A stretch of 64,000 nt of DNA, taken from a virus. Position numbers and translations under genes: made by a program. The stretch is from positions 1 to 64,000 of IMG/VR virus record IMGVR_UViG_3300034198_017658; one strand, given 5' to 3'. This document shows, one piece after another, positions 48,690-56,321 of this stretch. Positions within the stretch are counted from its first letter, which is position 1. Every line of letters begins with the position of its first letter. The notes below the pieces were generated by a model. The model had not been told where the DNA came from. It saw nothing but the letters and a program-made list of their open reading frames with translations, and did not search any database.

Positions 48690-49306
48690 CCCAACATCTC
48701 CTCAATTGCTTCTGTTATTGTCCAACCAGCTCCCATAACTCTTGGCTCTTCATCTAGTGGACCATCCTGCCAATTAAATCTTGTTATCATAACACCTTGT
48801 TGACTAACCAAAAACTTTTCGTAACTGTGTGGTATTCTTGCTATTGCTTGGCCAACCAAATTTTGACCGTCTACTGCTTCCTTGCTACCATCGGCTGTTG
48901 TATCAGAATACCCTCTTCTTTCTGGGCCCTTAAAAAAAGTATACAAAGGATGTTCATTTTTTCCATTAACTTCTATTTTTTCTGAAATTGGAAAAGTAAC
49001 GAAAGGATAAGCTTCTTTTATAAAAGCTTCTATTTCAAAATTTTCTTTTGGTTCCTGTTTACCAAATTGATTACATGGTGCCCCAACAACAGAAAACCCT
49101 CTTTCCTTAAACATATCATGAACCTGCTGGAGTTCCCATAAATACTTACAAGTTCTTGCGTATGACCAGGTCACACTACATTGTGGTGTGTAGCCTAATT
49201 TTGATGCAATATTGGTAAATAAAGTTAACTTCCCTTTAACTGTTTGCATTATGTCGTATGCTCCATTTATTGACATGAGCGGGATTTCATAGGCTGAATT
49301 ATTCAT
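48686..49306 (-). CDS. Glutathione-peroxidase-fold protein lacking the catalytic cysteine
   Basis: A thioredoxin-fold protein of about 206 residues with clear glutathione peroxidase landmarks: VVGAPCNQFGKQEP near residue 75, FPISEKIEVNGKNEHPLYTFF near 105-125, and YEKFLV near 167 followed by GVMITRF. In active members the motif N-V-A-S-x-C/U-G carries the peroxidatic Cys or Sec. Here it reads NIASKLGYTPQ, so Leu (codon TTA) replaces it. The usual W-N of the later tetrad motif is also absent (HSYEKF). The Gln of NQFG is kept. It is therefore probably not a peroxidase; a cysteine eight residues later (PQCSVT) could be a substitute. The start is set at the ATG at 49306, overlapping the upstream gene by eight bases. 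The role among oxygenases is unknown. Confidence 0.85.
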   Translation of the reverse strand: MNNSAYEIPLMSINGAYDIMQTVKGKLTLFTNIASKLGYTPQCSVTWSYARTCKYLWELQQVHDMFKERGFSVVGAPCNQFGKQEPKENFEIEAFIKEAYPFVTFPISEKIEVNGKNEHPLYTFFKGPERRGYSDTTADGSKEAVDGQNLVGQAIARIPHSYEKFLVSQQGVMITRFNWQDGPLDEEPRVMGAGWTITEAIEEMLG

Positions 49307-49601
49307 ACTTAACACACTCTACTAACATTTCCGAAAAATTTCCAATATTTAATTTTGCTAAAAAAGTTTGGTCATTAAGGTAATTTTTTTTAGAAAATGA
49401 TAATATTACCTTTGTTCTCATTGGTGTTTCAATATCTGCTGCCAAAACCAATTGTTCACCTGAATTTATTTCAGTTAAAATTACTGACCCTTTATTATTT
49501 GAAACAGTTGCTGATATTAGATTGTTTTCCTCAGTAACTAACATATCATAGACTTCTTGGCCTAACGGATTTGAAACTGTAGTTTTCCACTTTGTTTTCA
49601 T
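49299..49601 (-). CDS. Small hypothetical protein, 100 aa
   Basis: A 100-residue protein with an alternating strand pattern (KTTVSNPLGQEVYDML, LISATVSNNKGSVILTE, LVLAADIE, KVILSFS) and no recognised family. Its beta-sandwich-like pattern resembles small immunity- or decoration-type domains, but nothing specific. A TATAAT hexamer ends seven bases before the ATG, inside the tail of the upstream methyltransferase, so a leaderless transcript is possible. It overlaps the peroxidase-like gene by eight bases. Confidence 0.6.
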   Translation of the reverse strand: MKTKWKTTVSNPLGQEVYDMLVTEENNLISATVSNNKGSVILTEINSGEQLVLAADIETPMRTKVILSFSKKNYLNDQTFLAKLNIGNFSEMLVECVKYE

Positions 49602-49609
49602 AATTATAA

Positions 49610-50281
49610 TTATATCACATCACCTTTGTTAAATGTAACAATGATTGATTTTGCTTTAAAATCTGAGTCATAAGAGTTAACTTTAAAAAAATTTAAATTA
49701 TATACAATATTATTTTTTTTTAAGTTTGAAAATATTTTTTCAAATTTATCTTGAATAAAATGATCTTCTTTTATTGAGAATGTGGCTAAACCATTTGGTT
49801 TTAAGTATTTTAATAAATTAACCATATCCCTTGCGTACAAATGACCCAATGTAAACGTACCAGCGCTCACAAAACAATCGTAATAGTTTTCGTTTATAAA
49901 TTTTGGATTTGTCAAATCATCTAAAATCATTACTTTATAAATTGGAATAAAATCTTTTGTTTTTATAGATGTTATCCTCAACATAGATGAAGATATATCT
50001 ACTCCATCTATATGAAGATTTTTTTTAAATTCAATTATTTCAGAACCCAATAAACCAGTACCACAACCTATGTCTAATATTTTTAAATTATTAATTTGTG
50101 ATGTATTAAATTGAGAAAGTAATTCAACAAATATTTTAGCTACGCTATGTGGTAGGGTGTATTTAACGTCTTTTGTATAATTATCGTAATCTTTTGCCCA
50201 ATCATTATAATAGTTTTTTACGTCTTCAGAAGTTTGATACTGATAAACATTATTTACATTATAATCATCTGGCGTTTTCAT
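49610..50281 (-). CDS. Class I SAM-dependent methyltransferase
   Basis: A 223-residue Rossmann-fold methyltransferase. Motif I is ILDIGCGTGLLG (residues 68-79), motif II is the acidic end of strand 2 in IDGVDISSSML, and motif IV is in YDCFVSAGTFTLGH. The N-terminal YYNDWAKDYDNYTKDV segment is like that of the METTL27/UbiE-type small-molecule methyltransferases. Phage proteins of this type may methylate a small molecule, a protein or DNA; no DNA target-recognition domain is present. It lies between the di-iron protein and a small gene, with two-base spacing to the former, so the two are probably expressed together. Confidence 0.85.
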   Translation of the reverse strand: MKTPDDYNVNNVYQYQTSEDVKNYYNDWAKDYDNYTKDVKYTLPHSVAKIFVELLSQFNTSQINNLKILDIGCGTGLLGSEIIEFKKNLHIDGVDISSSMLRITSIKTKDFIPIYKVMILDDLTNPKFINENYYDCFVSAGTFTLGHLYARDMVNLLKYLKPNGLATFSIKEDHFIQDKFEKIFSNLKKNNIVYNLNFFKVNSYDSDFKAKSIIVTFNKGDVI

Positions 50282-50283
50282 AA

Positions 50284-51393
50284 TTAATAACTGTGTATGA
50301 AAGCTGAAAACTCTTCTTCGGAATCTCCAAGGTTTTCAAACTCTATTGTTCCCATTTCTTCAAATTTTCTACGCAACCAAGCGCCGTTTCTATCTAACAG
50401 TCCTAACTTACTAACATTTGGAACAATCTTAGCTGCAAGCATTTTTCTAATCCAAGCTTGAGCTGGATCCTTCAATAAGAACGGCGCAATGTCTTTTGTC
50501 TTGACGCCCATTTTTTCATACACTTCTTGTTGCAACATTCTTTCGCCAAGCTTAATGCTAGCTTCGTAGGCAAATTGTTGACGTTCCATAATCTCAGCAT
50601 CGGTCATTTCTGCATATATTTCTTTAAGAGAAATTACACCAAATGATATATGTCTAGCCTCATCTGCCATTACATTTCTAAGCAATTGCTTAAGAAGTGG
50701 CTCGTTGGTTAGTTCTCGCATATACGCCATTGAAGCTAATCCTAGACCTTCAACCATTATTTGCATACCCAAATAAGTCATGTCCCAACGGTTGTCAGAT
50801 ATTGTGTCGTCTATCAGGCTTTGAATATGCCAGTTAAATGGAAGTGTTCCACCCAATTTTTCATCTGCGTACTTAGCAAATACTTCTACGTGCCTTGCTT
50901 CATCCATAACTTGAGTTGAGGCATATAGTTTTCCATCATACCATGGGCATGTTTGAGTCAACTTTGCAGAACATATTAAAGCACCTTGTTCACCGTGTAT
51001 GAATTGGGATATCATCCACTTTCTGCTTTCAATGCCAAATTGAAGCCACTCTTTGTCTCCCCAATTTTCAACAGGGCTACCTTTATATATTGACATCTCT
51101 CTACTTGAACCAAAGTTAGCATAGTCTTCAACTACAGATTTTTCTATATCTACGTCTATAGTCCAATCTAACGCGGTTTCACCATTCCACTGGTTATTCT
51201 TTGCTTTTTCATATAACTTTCTAAGTTGATTTCTAACAAGAGAATAATCCCATGTAAAAATAACATCACTATTATTTTTAACCACATGATCAACAGCTTT
51301 AAAATCTACTTCTGGGGCATTGAGAATTGGGTCTATGTCATTTATTTTAATGTTATTAATAAATTCTTTGTATGTGTCTTTTGTAACAGTCAT
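50284..51393 (-). CDS. Ferritin-like di-iron protein (carboxylate-bridged oxygenase type)
   Basis: A 369-residue all-helical protein with a complete di-iron ligand set: E135 in HGEQGAL, E165 and H168 in MDEARHVEV, E215 in MVEGLGLAS, E245 and H248 in ADEARHISF. The repeated D-E-A-R-H motif is seen in ferritin-like di-iron oxygenases, ribonucleotide reductase R2 relatives and AurF-type N-oxygenases. It is not a standard R2: the spacing and lack of a typical radical Tyr region argue against that. It probably activates O2 to oxidise an unknown substrate. The G+C content is a little higher than in its neighbours and the sequence looks well conserved. A near copy of the ATTACTATAT motif lies 31 bases upstream. 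Confidence 0.82.
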   Translation of the reverse strand: MTVTKDTYKEFINNIKINDIDPILNAPEVDFKAVDHVVKNNSDVIFTWDYSLVRNQLRKLYEKAKNNQWNGETALDWTIDVDIEKSVVEDYANFGSSREMSIYKGSPVENWGDKEWLQFGIESRKWMISQFIHGEQGALICSAKLTQTCPWYDGKLYASTQVMDEARHVEVFAKYADEKLGGTLPFNWHIQSLIDDTISDNRWDMTYLGMQIMVEGLGLASMAYMRELTNEPLLKQLLRNVMADEARHISFGVISLKEIYAEMTDAEIMERQQFAYEASIKLGERMLQQEVYEKMGVKTKDIAPFLLKDPAQAWIRKMLAAKIVPNVSKLGLLDRNGAWLRRKFEEMGTIEFENLGDSEEEFSAFIHSY

Positions 51394-51424
51394 TTAAATC
51401 TCCAATAAAGTATATTCTATCATA

Positions 51425-51434
51425 AGATAGTAAT
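51425..51434 (-). promoter_or_regulatory. Near copy of the ATTACTATAT motif, candidate promoter of the di-iron gene
   Basis: The minus strand reads ATTACTATCT here, one mismatch from the motif found at three other intergenic sites, 31 bases before the ATG of the di-iron gene. The mismatch and AT-rich background make this weaker than the others. Confidence 0.35.
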
Positions 51435-51436
51435 AT

Positions 51437-52045
51437 TTAATTTTCATAAACATTTGGTACGTTATACAATGACCAGTCTGGCATTGGGGTTAAATTTGGT
51501 TTTTTGGGGCTAAAATTAGCGCTAATCACTATTCTTTTTTCGTCACTATAGTGTCGATTTGTCATATGATGTATAAAAGAATTAAACAAAGTTAACATCC
51601 CAGTTTGTGGTTTAATGGAATTTGCTCTTTCCACAGTATTACAGTGTTGTGTAAGAAAAATCAATTCTGCGCTTCCAACTGGAGCGTCAACGTAGTAAGA
51701 TATTGAATAATATTCTTCTGGGTATAGTTGTGTATTTACCTTGTGTGTATGCCCAACAACAGACTGACCACGTTCAAGAGTGAGGGTCCAAACTGAATCC
51801 ATAACCATTTCTTTTCCTAAAATAGTATTTACAGTTTCAGTAATTTTAGTTAACAGTTTTGCACATTCTGGTTTTTCAAAAGGATAGTACCTATCCTCAT
51901 AAAAAGTATGAGCAGGATGAGGATCTTTTATATTTGGTATATCACCAGAAAATTCTTCTATTTCTTTGGCTACAAGTTTATTATCTATACCTTCTATAAT
52001 TGATGTGTATACATCTAATGATATTAGATTAATTTTATTAAACAT
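51437..52045 (-). CDS. 2OG-Fe(II) oxygenase-like protein with H-x-H ligand motif (cassette copy B)
   Basis: A 202-residue double-stranded beta-helix protein resembling the putative 2OG-Fe(II) oxygenase family typical of marine phages (PF13759-like). SVVGHTHKVNTQ provides H99 and H101, then YYSISYYVDAP, then MLTLFNSFIHHMTNRHYS with the distal His (159 or 160) and KRIVISANFSP with R171. The usual H-x-D ligand pair is H-T-H. In this family H-x-H is sometimes seen, so activity is plausible but not certain. It closes the second copy of a five-gene cassette. Confidence 0.72.
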   Translation of the reverse strand: MFNKINLISLDVYTSIIEGIDNKLVAKEIEEFSGDIPNIKDPHPAHTFYEDRYYPFEKPECAKLLTKITETVNTILGKEMVMDSVWTLTLERGQSVVGHTHKVNTQLYPEEYYSISYYVDAPVGSAELIFLTQHCNTVERANSIKPQTGMLTLFNSFIHHMTNRHYSDEKRIVISANFSPKKPNLTPMPDWSLYNVPNVYEN

Positions 52046-52049
52046 AATT

Positions 52050-52790
52050 TTAATGCTTTACAACTATCGTTATACCATAGAACAATGGTATGTGATACAT
52101 GCGGCAGTCTGATCTTGCCTTTATGTCTTGGTGGTATTCCCATACAGGAGACGCTTGAGTATCATTTTGATATAAGAAAACACTATCTGAAGTATTTTGT
52201 ATTACCATAATACCGTTAGTATTTAATCTATCCAAATAAAAATCCACTGGTATAAATGGATTTTCCATATCTTGAGACCAGCCAATGATCATATCAAATT
52301 TTAATAAACTACAATTATCTTCATCTAGTTGCTGATTTGTAACTATTTCATAATCAATTGGAGTATTTTGATACTGAAACTTTTCATACATTGCTGCTTT
52401 TTTATTATTTAATAAATAAATCTCAGACCCGTATATATCTTGGAATGGTTTTAATCTAAATCTATCTAAACCACCAGATAATGCTAATATTTTATTTTTT
52501 GGTGCAATATCCATTAAAGCTTGAATTAAAAGTATGGGCATCCATTGTGATTGACCGTATGAATCGGCTAAATTTGGGCGAGGATAATGAATCACAAATT
52601 CGTAATCACTTGCTCCACCTGTAGCGATATTTCTTCTGTCTACACCTATTATATTAAATAGATAGTTAGATATTGATACAGATTCTGGTCCATCAGTTTT
52701 TGTTGATTCATTTGCGTAATCTCTCCAATCATAAAACCACTTAGTATAATCAAATGACATCTGTGGCTCATATCTTTTTTCACTTGTCAT
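52050..52790 (-). CDS. Methyltransferase-like protein of duplicated cassette (copy B)
   Basis: A 246-residue protein paralogous to the gene at 54961-55659: both have a segment LLNN followed by EKF, then a Tyr-(D/E)-x-V-T-x-Q-Q block and a F-D-x-I strand before a helix and a L-N-x-N-G strand. The second half looks like the end of a Rossmann methyltransferase (FDMIIGWSQDMENPF then NTNGIMVIQNTS). The first half has KILALSGGLDRF where motif I would be, a weak match to G-x-G-x-G. SAM binding is therefore uncertain. It overlaps the preceding small gene by 11 bases, exactly as in copy A. Confidence 0.65.
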   Translation of the reverse strand: MTSEKRYEPQMSFDYTKWFYDWRDYANESTKTDGPESVSISNYLFNIIGVDRRNIATGGASDYEFVIHYPRPNLADSYGQSQWMPILLIQALMDIAPKNKILALSGGLDRFRLKPFQDIYGSEIYLLNNKKAAMYEKFQYQNTPIDYEIVTNQQLDEDNCSLLKFDMIIGWSQDMENPFIPVDFYLDRLNTNGIMVIQNTSDSVFLYQNDTQASPVWEYHQDIKARSDCRMYHIPLFYGITIVVKH

Positions 52791-53070
52791 TTTCTACCTC
52801 ATAATGAGCTACTTGAACGTCAAACCATGCTCTTCTTATATTTCTGGTTAAAAGAATATTTTGTTTTTTAATATATTCTTGAGAAGCTATGTTAGTTGAT
52901 ATGTCATGTTTATATATATATCTGTCGCGAATAATATTTACTAAATCATCAATTGATATTGATTGGAATTCTTTTCTGTCTATGCCAAGAATATACAATA
53001 AAGAAGCAAGGTGACAGCTACGTAGGCTAAGATCTGCATATGGATTATACTTTCTATTTTGTTTGATCAT
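52780..53070 (-). CDS. Small helical cassette protein (copy B)
   Basis: Taken to start at ATG 53070 (MIKQNRKYNPYAD); a longer frame reaching 53139 overlaps the previous gene entirely out of register. The protein of 96 residues has YILGIDRKEFQSISIDDL and a C-terminal KKQNILLTRNIRRAWFDVQVAH. The copy-A relative at 55649-55939 has the equivalents IIGLDIDRAETYSIDDL and KNQRIALIANIRRLW. The N-I-R-R-x-W element is distinctive. No known domain. It probably forms a complex with the methyltransferase-like protein whose start lies inside its end. Confidence 0.65.
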   Translation of the reverse strand: MIKQNRKYNPYADLSLRSCHLASLLYILGIDRKEFQSISIDDLVNIIRDRYIYKHDISTNIASQEYIKKQNILLTRNIRRAWFDVQVAHYEVENDK

Positions 53071-53263
53071 GGTTATTAACTTCTTCTGGCTTGAACATGG
53101 CAACACCTTGACACATACTAACTGGTTTGCCAGCAACATAATATATTCCCGTAGAGGAATCCCACTCTATTATTTCATTATCCCAGTCTGAAAAATCGGT
53201 TACCGATTCACCTTTTCTAGAGAGCCAATCAATTTGTTCTCCACTGTTGTCTATGCTACTCAT
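53054..53263 (-). CDS. Small cassette protein (copy B), 69 aa
   Basis: A 69-residue acidic protein starting two bases after the previous stop and overlapping the next start by 17 bases. It contains DNEIIEWDSSTGIYYVAG, which aligns loosely with GNIVMQNGGTTREYVL of the 68-residue copy-A protein at the same position. No other feature is recognisable. The main evidence for it being a gene is tight packing in the cassette and positional equivalence. Confidence 0.55.
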   Translation of the reverse strand: MSSIDNSGEQIDWLSRKGESVTDFSDWDNEIIEWDSSTGIYYVAGKPVSMCQGVAMFKPEEVNNHDQTK

Positions 53264-53265
53264 TT

Positions 53266-53481
53266 TTAATTTCCTACCAATTTTTTATAAGCAAGTATTT
53301 CAACTCTCAAACACTCAAAACCTTGATGCATGGGACTATCTAACCCAAATGGGTTTGGAGTATCTTCAAATACTCCACTTGAATCTATATTCAGTATATG
53401 GCTTAAAGTAAATATAGATTTAGATAAATACGCTTTTGCCTGTTCTTTGGCTTTATTTTCATCAAATTCACCTAGTTGCAT
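53266..53481 (-). CDS. Small helical cassette protein (copy B), 71 aa
   Basis: A 71-residue protein with the helix FDENKAKEQAKAYLSKSIFTLSHILN, similar to QEEKNSIKQKAVVYLENKIDRLSDLIN of the 59-residue gene at 56142-56321. It opens copy B of the cassette. A TATAAT hexamer stands in the 29-base gap upstream (preceded by TGTGG), and AAGG lies before the ATG. Confidence 0.6.
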   Translation of the reverse strand: MQLGEFDENKAKEQAKAYLSKSIFTLSHILNIDSSGVFEDTPNPFGLDSPMHQGFECLRVEILAYKKLVGN

Positions 53482-53510
53482 ATGTATTCCTTGTCTCTAA
53501 AGAACAATAA

Positions 53511-54278
53511 TTATACCACAATTGCAAAAAAACCTTGAGATACAAAACGATCTCCTGATATAACTGGAGTTACCTCATGGGCCATATCCTCGTGAGATGA
53601 ATGACTAAAAATTAATAATGAATTGGCTTTTGGTTTAATTTTAAAACCCATTAAAGGCATGTTAAATTCTCCACCTTCATAATCGTCATTTATGTAATAA
53701 ACTGAAGAAAAGTGTGTCACTGCATTTCGGTTATGTATAAATGTTCCATCACAGTGCATATTCATGTAACCGCCTTCTTTTGCTACTGCTATCCAAGGAC
53801 CACTCTCGCTGAAGCAATCTACCTCATAAATATCTTTAACAATTTTAACAACTCCATTTAAATAGTCTGTTAGTGCGTCAAACGTTGCGCCCTGTAAAAC
53901 GTTATCTGGCCATTTTTCATAATGTATTAAAGACGTATATTTATCTTCAGGTGATTTTTCATGCTTATCTTTTTCATCAAAAACTTTCATGGATATATTA
54001 TAATTATCGCCGTGTTTAGTATCATTAGGGTATGGCTCCGATATTTTGCCATTTACGTATAATTCATACTCTTCTTCACTTATTAAAAATGATTTAACAT
54101 ATCTAAGTTCTGGATGTTTTGAATGTGTTTCTATTTTCCATCTAACCGGAGAATCATATCCAACAAAAGGAAATTTTTCCTTATTGTCTCTGCAATATTT
54201 TTCTACAACCTTCCATTGATCTTCAGGCAAAAAATCTGTAAAAACAGAAATTCTAGGCTTATGACTTACATCATTCAT
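53511..54278 (-). CDS. 2OG-Fe(II) oxygenase, prolyl-4-hydroxylase type
   Basis: A 255-residue protein from ATG 54278, which overlaps the upstream stop by eight bases; an upstream ATG at 54332 is in the same frame but would lie well inside the preceding gene. The core is complete: MNMHCDGTF with H175 and D177, then YYINDDYEGGEFNMP, MAHEVTP with H234 and GDRFVSQGFF with R244. The Y-x-N-D-D-Y-E-G-G-E motif is the hallmark of the P4H-like phage oxygenases. It sits between the two copies of the duplicated cassette. Substrate unknown. Confidence 0.85.
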   Translation of the reverse strand: MNDVSHKPRISVFTDFLPEDQWKVVEKYCRDNKEKFPFVGYDSPVRWKIETHSKHPELRYVKSFLISEEEYELYVNGKISEPYPNDTKHGDNYNISMKVFDEKDKHEKSPEDKYTSLIHYEKWPDNVLQGATFDALTDYLNGVVKIVKDIYEVDCFSESGPWIAVAKEGGYMNMHCDGTFIHNRNAVTHFSSVYYINDDYEGGEFNMPLMGFKIKPKANSLLIFSHSSHEDMAHEVTPVISGDRFVSQGFFAIVV

Positions 54279-54948
54279 AGTAAAATTTTCTGTTAGCATG
54301 TGCGCTTGGTGGACTATCTTTATGCCATACATTAATGACTACAACTCTTCTTGTCCCAGAAATTGGAGGGGTCGTGTTATGTATTACGTGCCCTGCGTCA
54401 AATATAATTAATCTATTTGGCTGACAAGCTATTCTTTCTCTTAATTCAATTGGAACAACTAACGATTCCATATTTTGTCTCTCTAGTGCTTCGTGTGTAT
54501 CTTCTGATACTGCAACTGGGTGCATTTCCAAGAATCCACCAACAACATTATTTGTGTGAGGATAGTAAACGCACCCAATTTTTGGTCCCCTAAACACTTT
54601 TTTATCTGCATACAAAAATGTATCTTCATCTACATGAATGTCTAAAAATTGACCTGGCTTAAACGTTCTCGTCCAATATTCAAATCCACATAATTCTTCA
54701 ATTGGAAATGGAAGATTGTTTTCCCATATTGCTTTAATTAGTCTTTTTCTTGGAGTATCGGCTTCTGATTTAAGCCAACCATCCCAAAACATATATGGAG
54801 CAAAGCAGTCGCATTGTTCGTCATGATAACCATTTAAAACAGTTGCTATACGCTCTTCATTTCCCATCGATTCAGGAAAAAAATTAGGAGTAGTTTCTAT
54901 TTCCTCTAATAAATTTTTATCTCTAATAAAATCATCTATTACAATCAT
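54271..54948 (-). CDS. 2OG-Fe(II) oxygenase of cassette copy A
   Basis: A 225-residue oxygenase. LDIHVDEDTF gives H105 and D107, IGCVYYPHTNNVVGGFLEMH is the following strand pair, and FDAGHVIHNTTPP gives the distal His (H187 or H190) with R200/R201 in SGTRRVVVINVWH. It closes cassette copy A, in the same relative position as the H-x-H oxygenase in copy B, though the two proteins are only distantly similar. It starts 12 bases after the upstream stop. Confidence 0.83.
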   Translation of the reverse strand: MIVIDDFIRDKNLLEEIETTPNFFPESMGNEERIATVLNGYHDEQCDCFAPYMFWDGWLKSEADTPRKRLIKAIWENNLPFPIEELCGFEYWTRTFKPGQFLDIHVDEDTFLYADKKVFRGPKIGCVYYPHTNNVVGGFLEMHPVAVSEDTHEALERQNMESLVVPIELRERIACQPNRLIIFDAGHVIHNTTPPISGTRRVVVINVWHKDSPPSAHANRKFYYE

Positions 54949-54960
54949 ATTTAAATAGTA

Positions 54961-55659
54961 CTACAGTTTTACTGTGTAAGTAACTGCTGCTCCTGTTGGG
55001 TTATGGTAAACTACTGAATTCTTGATATTTTTTAAAGTATCATGAACCTCATATATATCTGTATATATTGATTGATCCTGATATAAAGAATCCATACCAG
55101 TATACAACATCATTAATGTTCCATTAGCATTAAGTGTATCAAAAAATTTAATCGTTAACTCAGGACGATGTACGACATCGTGCAGACTCATACATATAAA
55201 ATCGTATGTTGGACTATCGCCATGTTCAATCTGCTGCATTGTGACTGTATCATAATTCCAATCGTCAGTTTTTATAAACTTTTCAAATAGATTTAATTGA
55301 TAATTATTTAATAAAGTTAGTTTAGACCTTTTTTGCATTAGGTTAGCCAAGCCAGTATTAAAAGCTGGAAGTGTCATTAGTGATGTTTTTGGCTTTGCGG
55401 TTAAAAAACCAAACTCATGTGTATTTGCTGCGTAGAAGTAAGCAGGATTTACGTTCCAAAAATGACTATCCTTACTGAAAACATCAAAATACCAAATCAT
55501 AAAATCCATACCAACTGCTATTTTTCTTTTGTCTATTGATAAAGAATTTAAATATTCATTTATTTTTTTACTTTTATCTATGGAATCTTTAACAGATTCA
55601 ATATCTAAGTATTTAATTAATTTTACTAAATTTTCAAAATAATTTATCTCATAGTTCAT
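54961..55659 (-). CDS. Methyltransferase-like protein of duplicated cassette (copy A)
   Basis: A 232-residue protein sharing LTLLNNYQLNLFEKF, a Y-D-x-V-T-x-Q-Q block and YDFICMSLHDVVHRPEL (strand 4/helix) followed by LNANGTLMMLYTG with the copy-B paralogue. The layout is that of a degenerate class I methyltransferase: strand, helix, then the N-G turn before strand 5. Motif I is not clear, so it may be a non-catalytic relative. Overlaps the small gene upstream by 11 bases, the same geometry as copy B. Confidence 0.65.
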   Translation of the reverse strand: MNYEINYFENLVKLIKYLDIESVKDSIDKSKKINEYLNSLSIDKRKIAVGMDFMIWYFDVFSKDSHFWNVNPAYFYAANTHEFGFLTAKPKTSLMTLPAFNTGLANLMQKRSKLTLLNNYQLNLFEKFIKTDDWNYDTVTMQQIEHGDSPTYDFICMSLHDVVHRPELTIKFFDTLNANGTLMMLYTGMDSLYQDQSIYTDIYEVHDTLKNIKNSVVYHNPTGAAVTYTVKL

Positions 55660-55939
55660 TTTTTGCCCCTAACGCAATCGAACGCATATACCAAAGTCTT
55701 CTTATGTTTGCTATAAGAGCAATTCTTTGATTTTTTAAAAAAAGAAATATTGGCTCTTGCAAGCCTTCTAGGCTACCTGAATCTATTTCTACTATGGGTA
55801 TATCCGTAATGATTCTGGCTTGCTCAATTAAATCATCTATTGAATAAGTTTCAGCCCTATCTATATCTAATCCAATTATACAGATATACAAAGCAAGTTG
55901 TGTATTTAGGTATTCTAAGTCTTTATCAACGTCATACAT
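55649..55939 (-). CDS. Small helical cassette protein (copy A), 96 aa
   Basis: A 96-residue helical protein with IIGLDIDRAETYSIDDL and a C-terminal IFLFLKNQRIALIANIRRLW. Both elements recur in the copy-B protein. It begins by sharing one base with the previous stop (TAATG). Function unknown; a partner for the methyltransferase-like protein is a reasonable inference from the conserved overlap. Confidence 0.65.
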   Translation of the reverse strand: MYDVDKDLEYLNTQLALYICIIGLDIDRAETYSIDDLIEQARIITDIPIVEIDSGSLEGLQEPIFLFLKNQRIALIANIRRLWYMRSIALGAKNEL

Positions 55940-56145
55940 TAGATTAAATCTTCTATTTTTGGGGAAAGTGGAAGAATTATATATCTGTTTTTTTCTGCAA
56001 AATCTTTGGTTAGAACATATTCTCTTGTTGTCCCGCCGTTTTGCATGACGATATTACCTTCTTCTTCTGAGTAAGAAGGTATCGTTTGATCCATGATCTC
56101 AACAAATTCATGGATTGGTTCTTCGCTAATTTGTTTTGAATTCAT
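55939..56145 (-). CDS. Small cassette protein (copy A), 68 aa
   Basis: A 68-residue acidic protein with GNIVMQNGGTTREYVLTKD in the middle and no recognised fold. It overlaps the upstream stop by four bases (ATGA) and shares one base with the next start. The matching slot in copy B is a 69-residue protein of similar composition. Tight translational coupling supports it as a real gene. Confidence 0.55.
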   Translation of the reverse strand: MNSKQISEEPIHEFVEIMDQTIPSYSEEEGNIVMQNGGTTREYVLTKDFAEKNRYIILPLSPKIEDLI

Positions 56146-56321
56146 TTTAAATTATTTAATATATTTTTTTGTTTATCTAGGCATTGCGTAGACCTATAGT
56201 ACAACTCTGATTTAGTTGGGTCAGCAGCATTTATCAGATCCGATAATCTATCGATCTTATTTTCTAAATAAACTACTGCTTTTTGTTTTATGCTATTTTT
56301 TTCTTCCTGCGTTAAAATCAT
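56142..56321 (-). CDS. Small helical cassette protein (copy A), 59 aa
   Basis: A 59-codon gene easily missed by length filters: ATG 56321 to TGA 56142, overlapping both neighbours by four bases (ATGA on each side). The protein is one long amphipathic helix, KNSIKQKAVVYLENKIDRL, then a short second helix. It resembles the N-terminal helix of the 71-residue copy-B protein. This continuous ATGA coupling from the DUF6065-like gene argues that it is translated. Confidence 0.6.
   Translation of the reverse strand: MILTQEEKNSIKQKAVVYLENKIDRLSDLINAADPTKSELYYRSTQCLDKQKNILNNLK

Noticed and set aside
50284-51393. Ribonucleotide reductase small subunit
   Set aside because: The repeated D-E-A-R-H ligand motifs, the spacing and the missing large subunit fit a ferritin-like oxygenase better.
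53054-53139. A seventh +1 recoding site at the overlap of the 69-aa and 96-aa genes
   Set aside because: The overlap has the same +1 relation but contains no CGG, and the downstream gene has an ATG at 53070 matching its paralogue's start.
54271-54332. Recoding between the oxygenases at 54271 and 53511
   Set aside because: There is a normal eight-base stop/start overlap with ATG at 54278, and no CGG is in the overlap.
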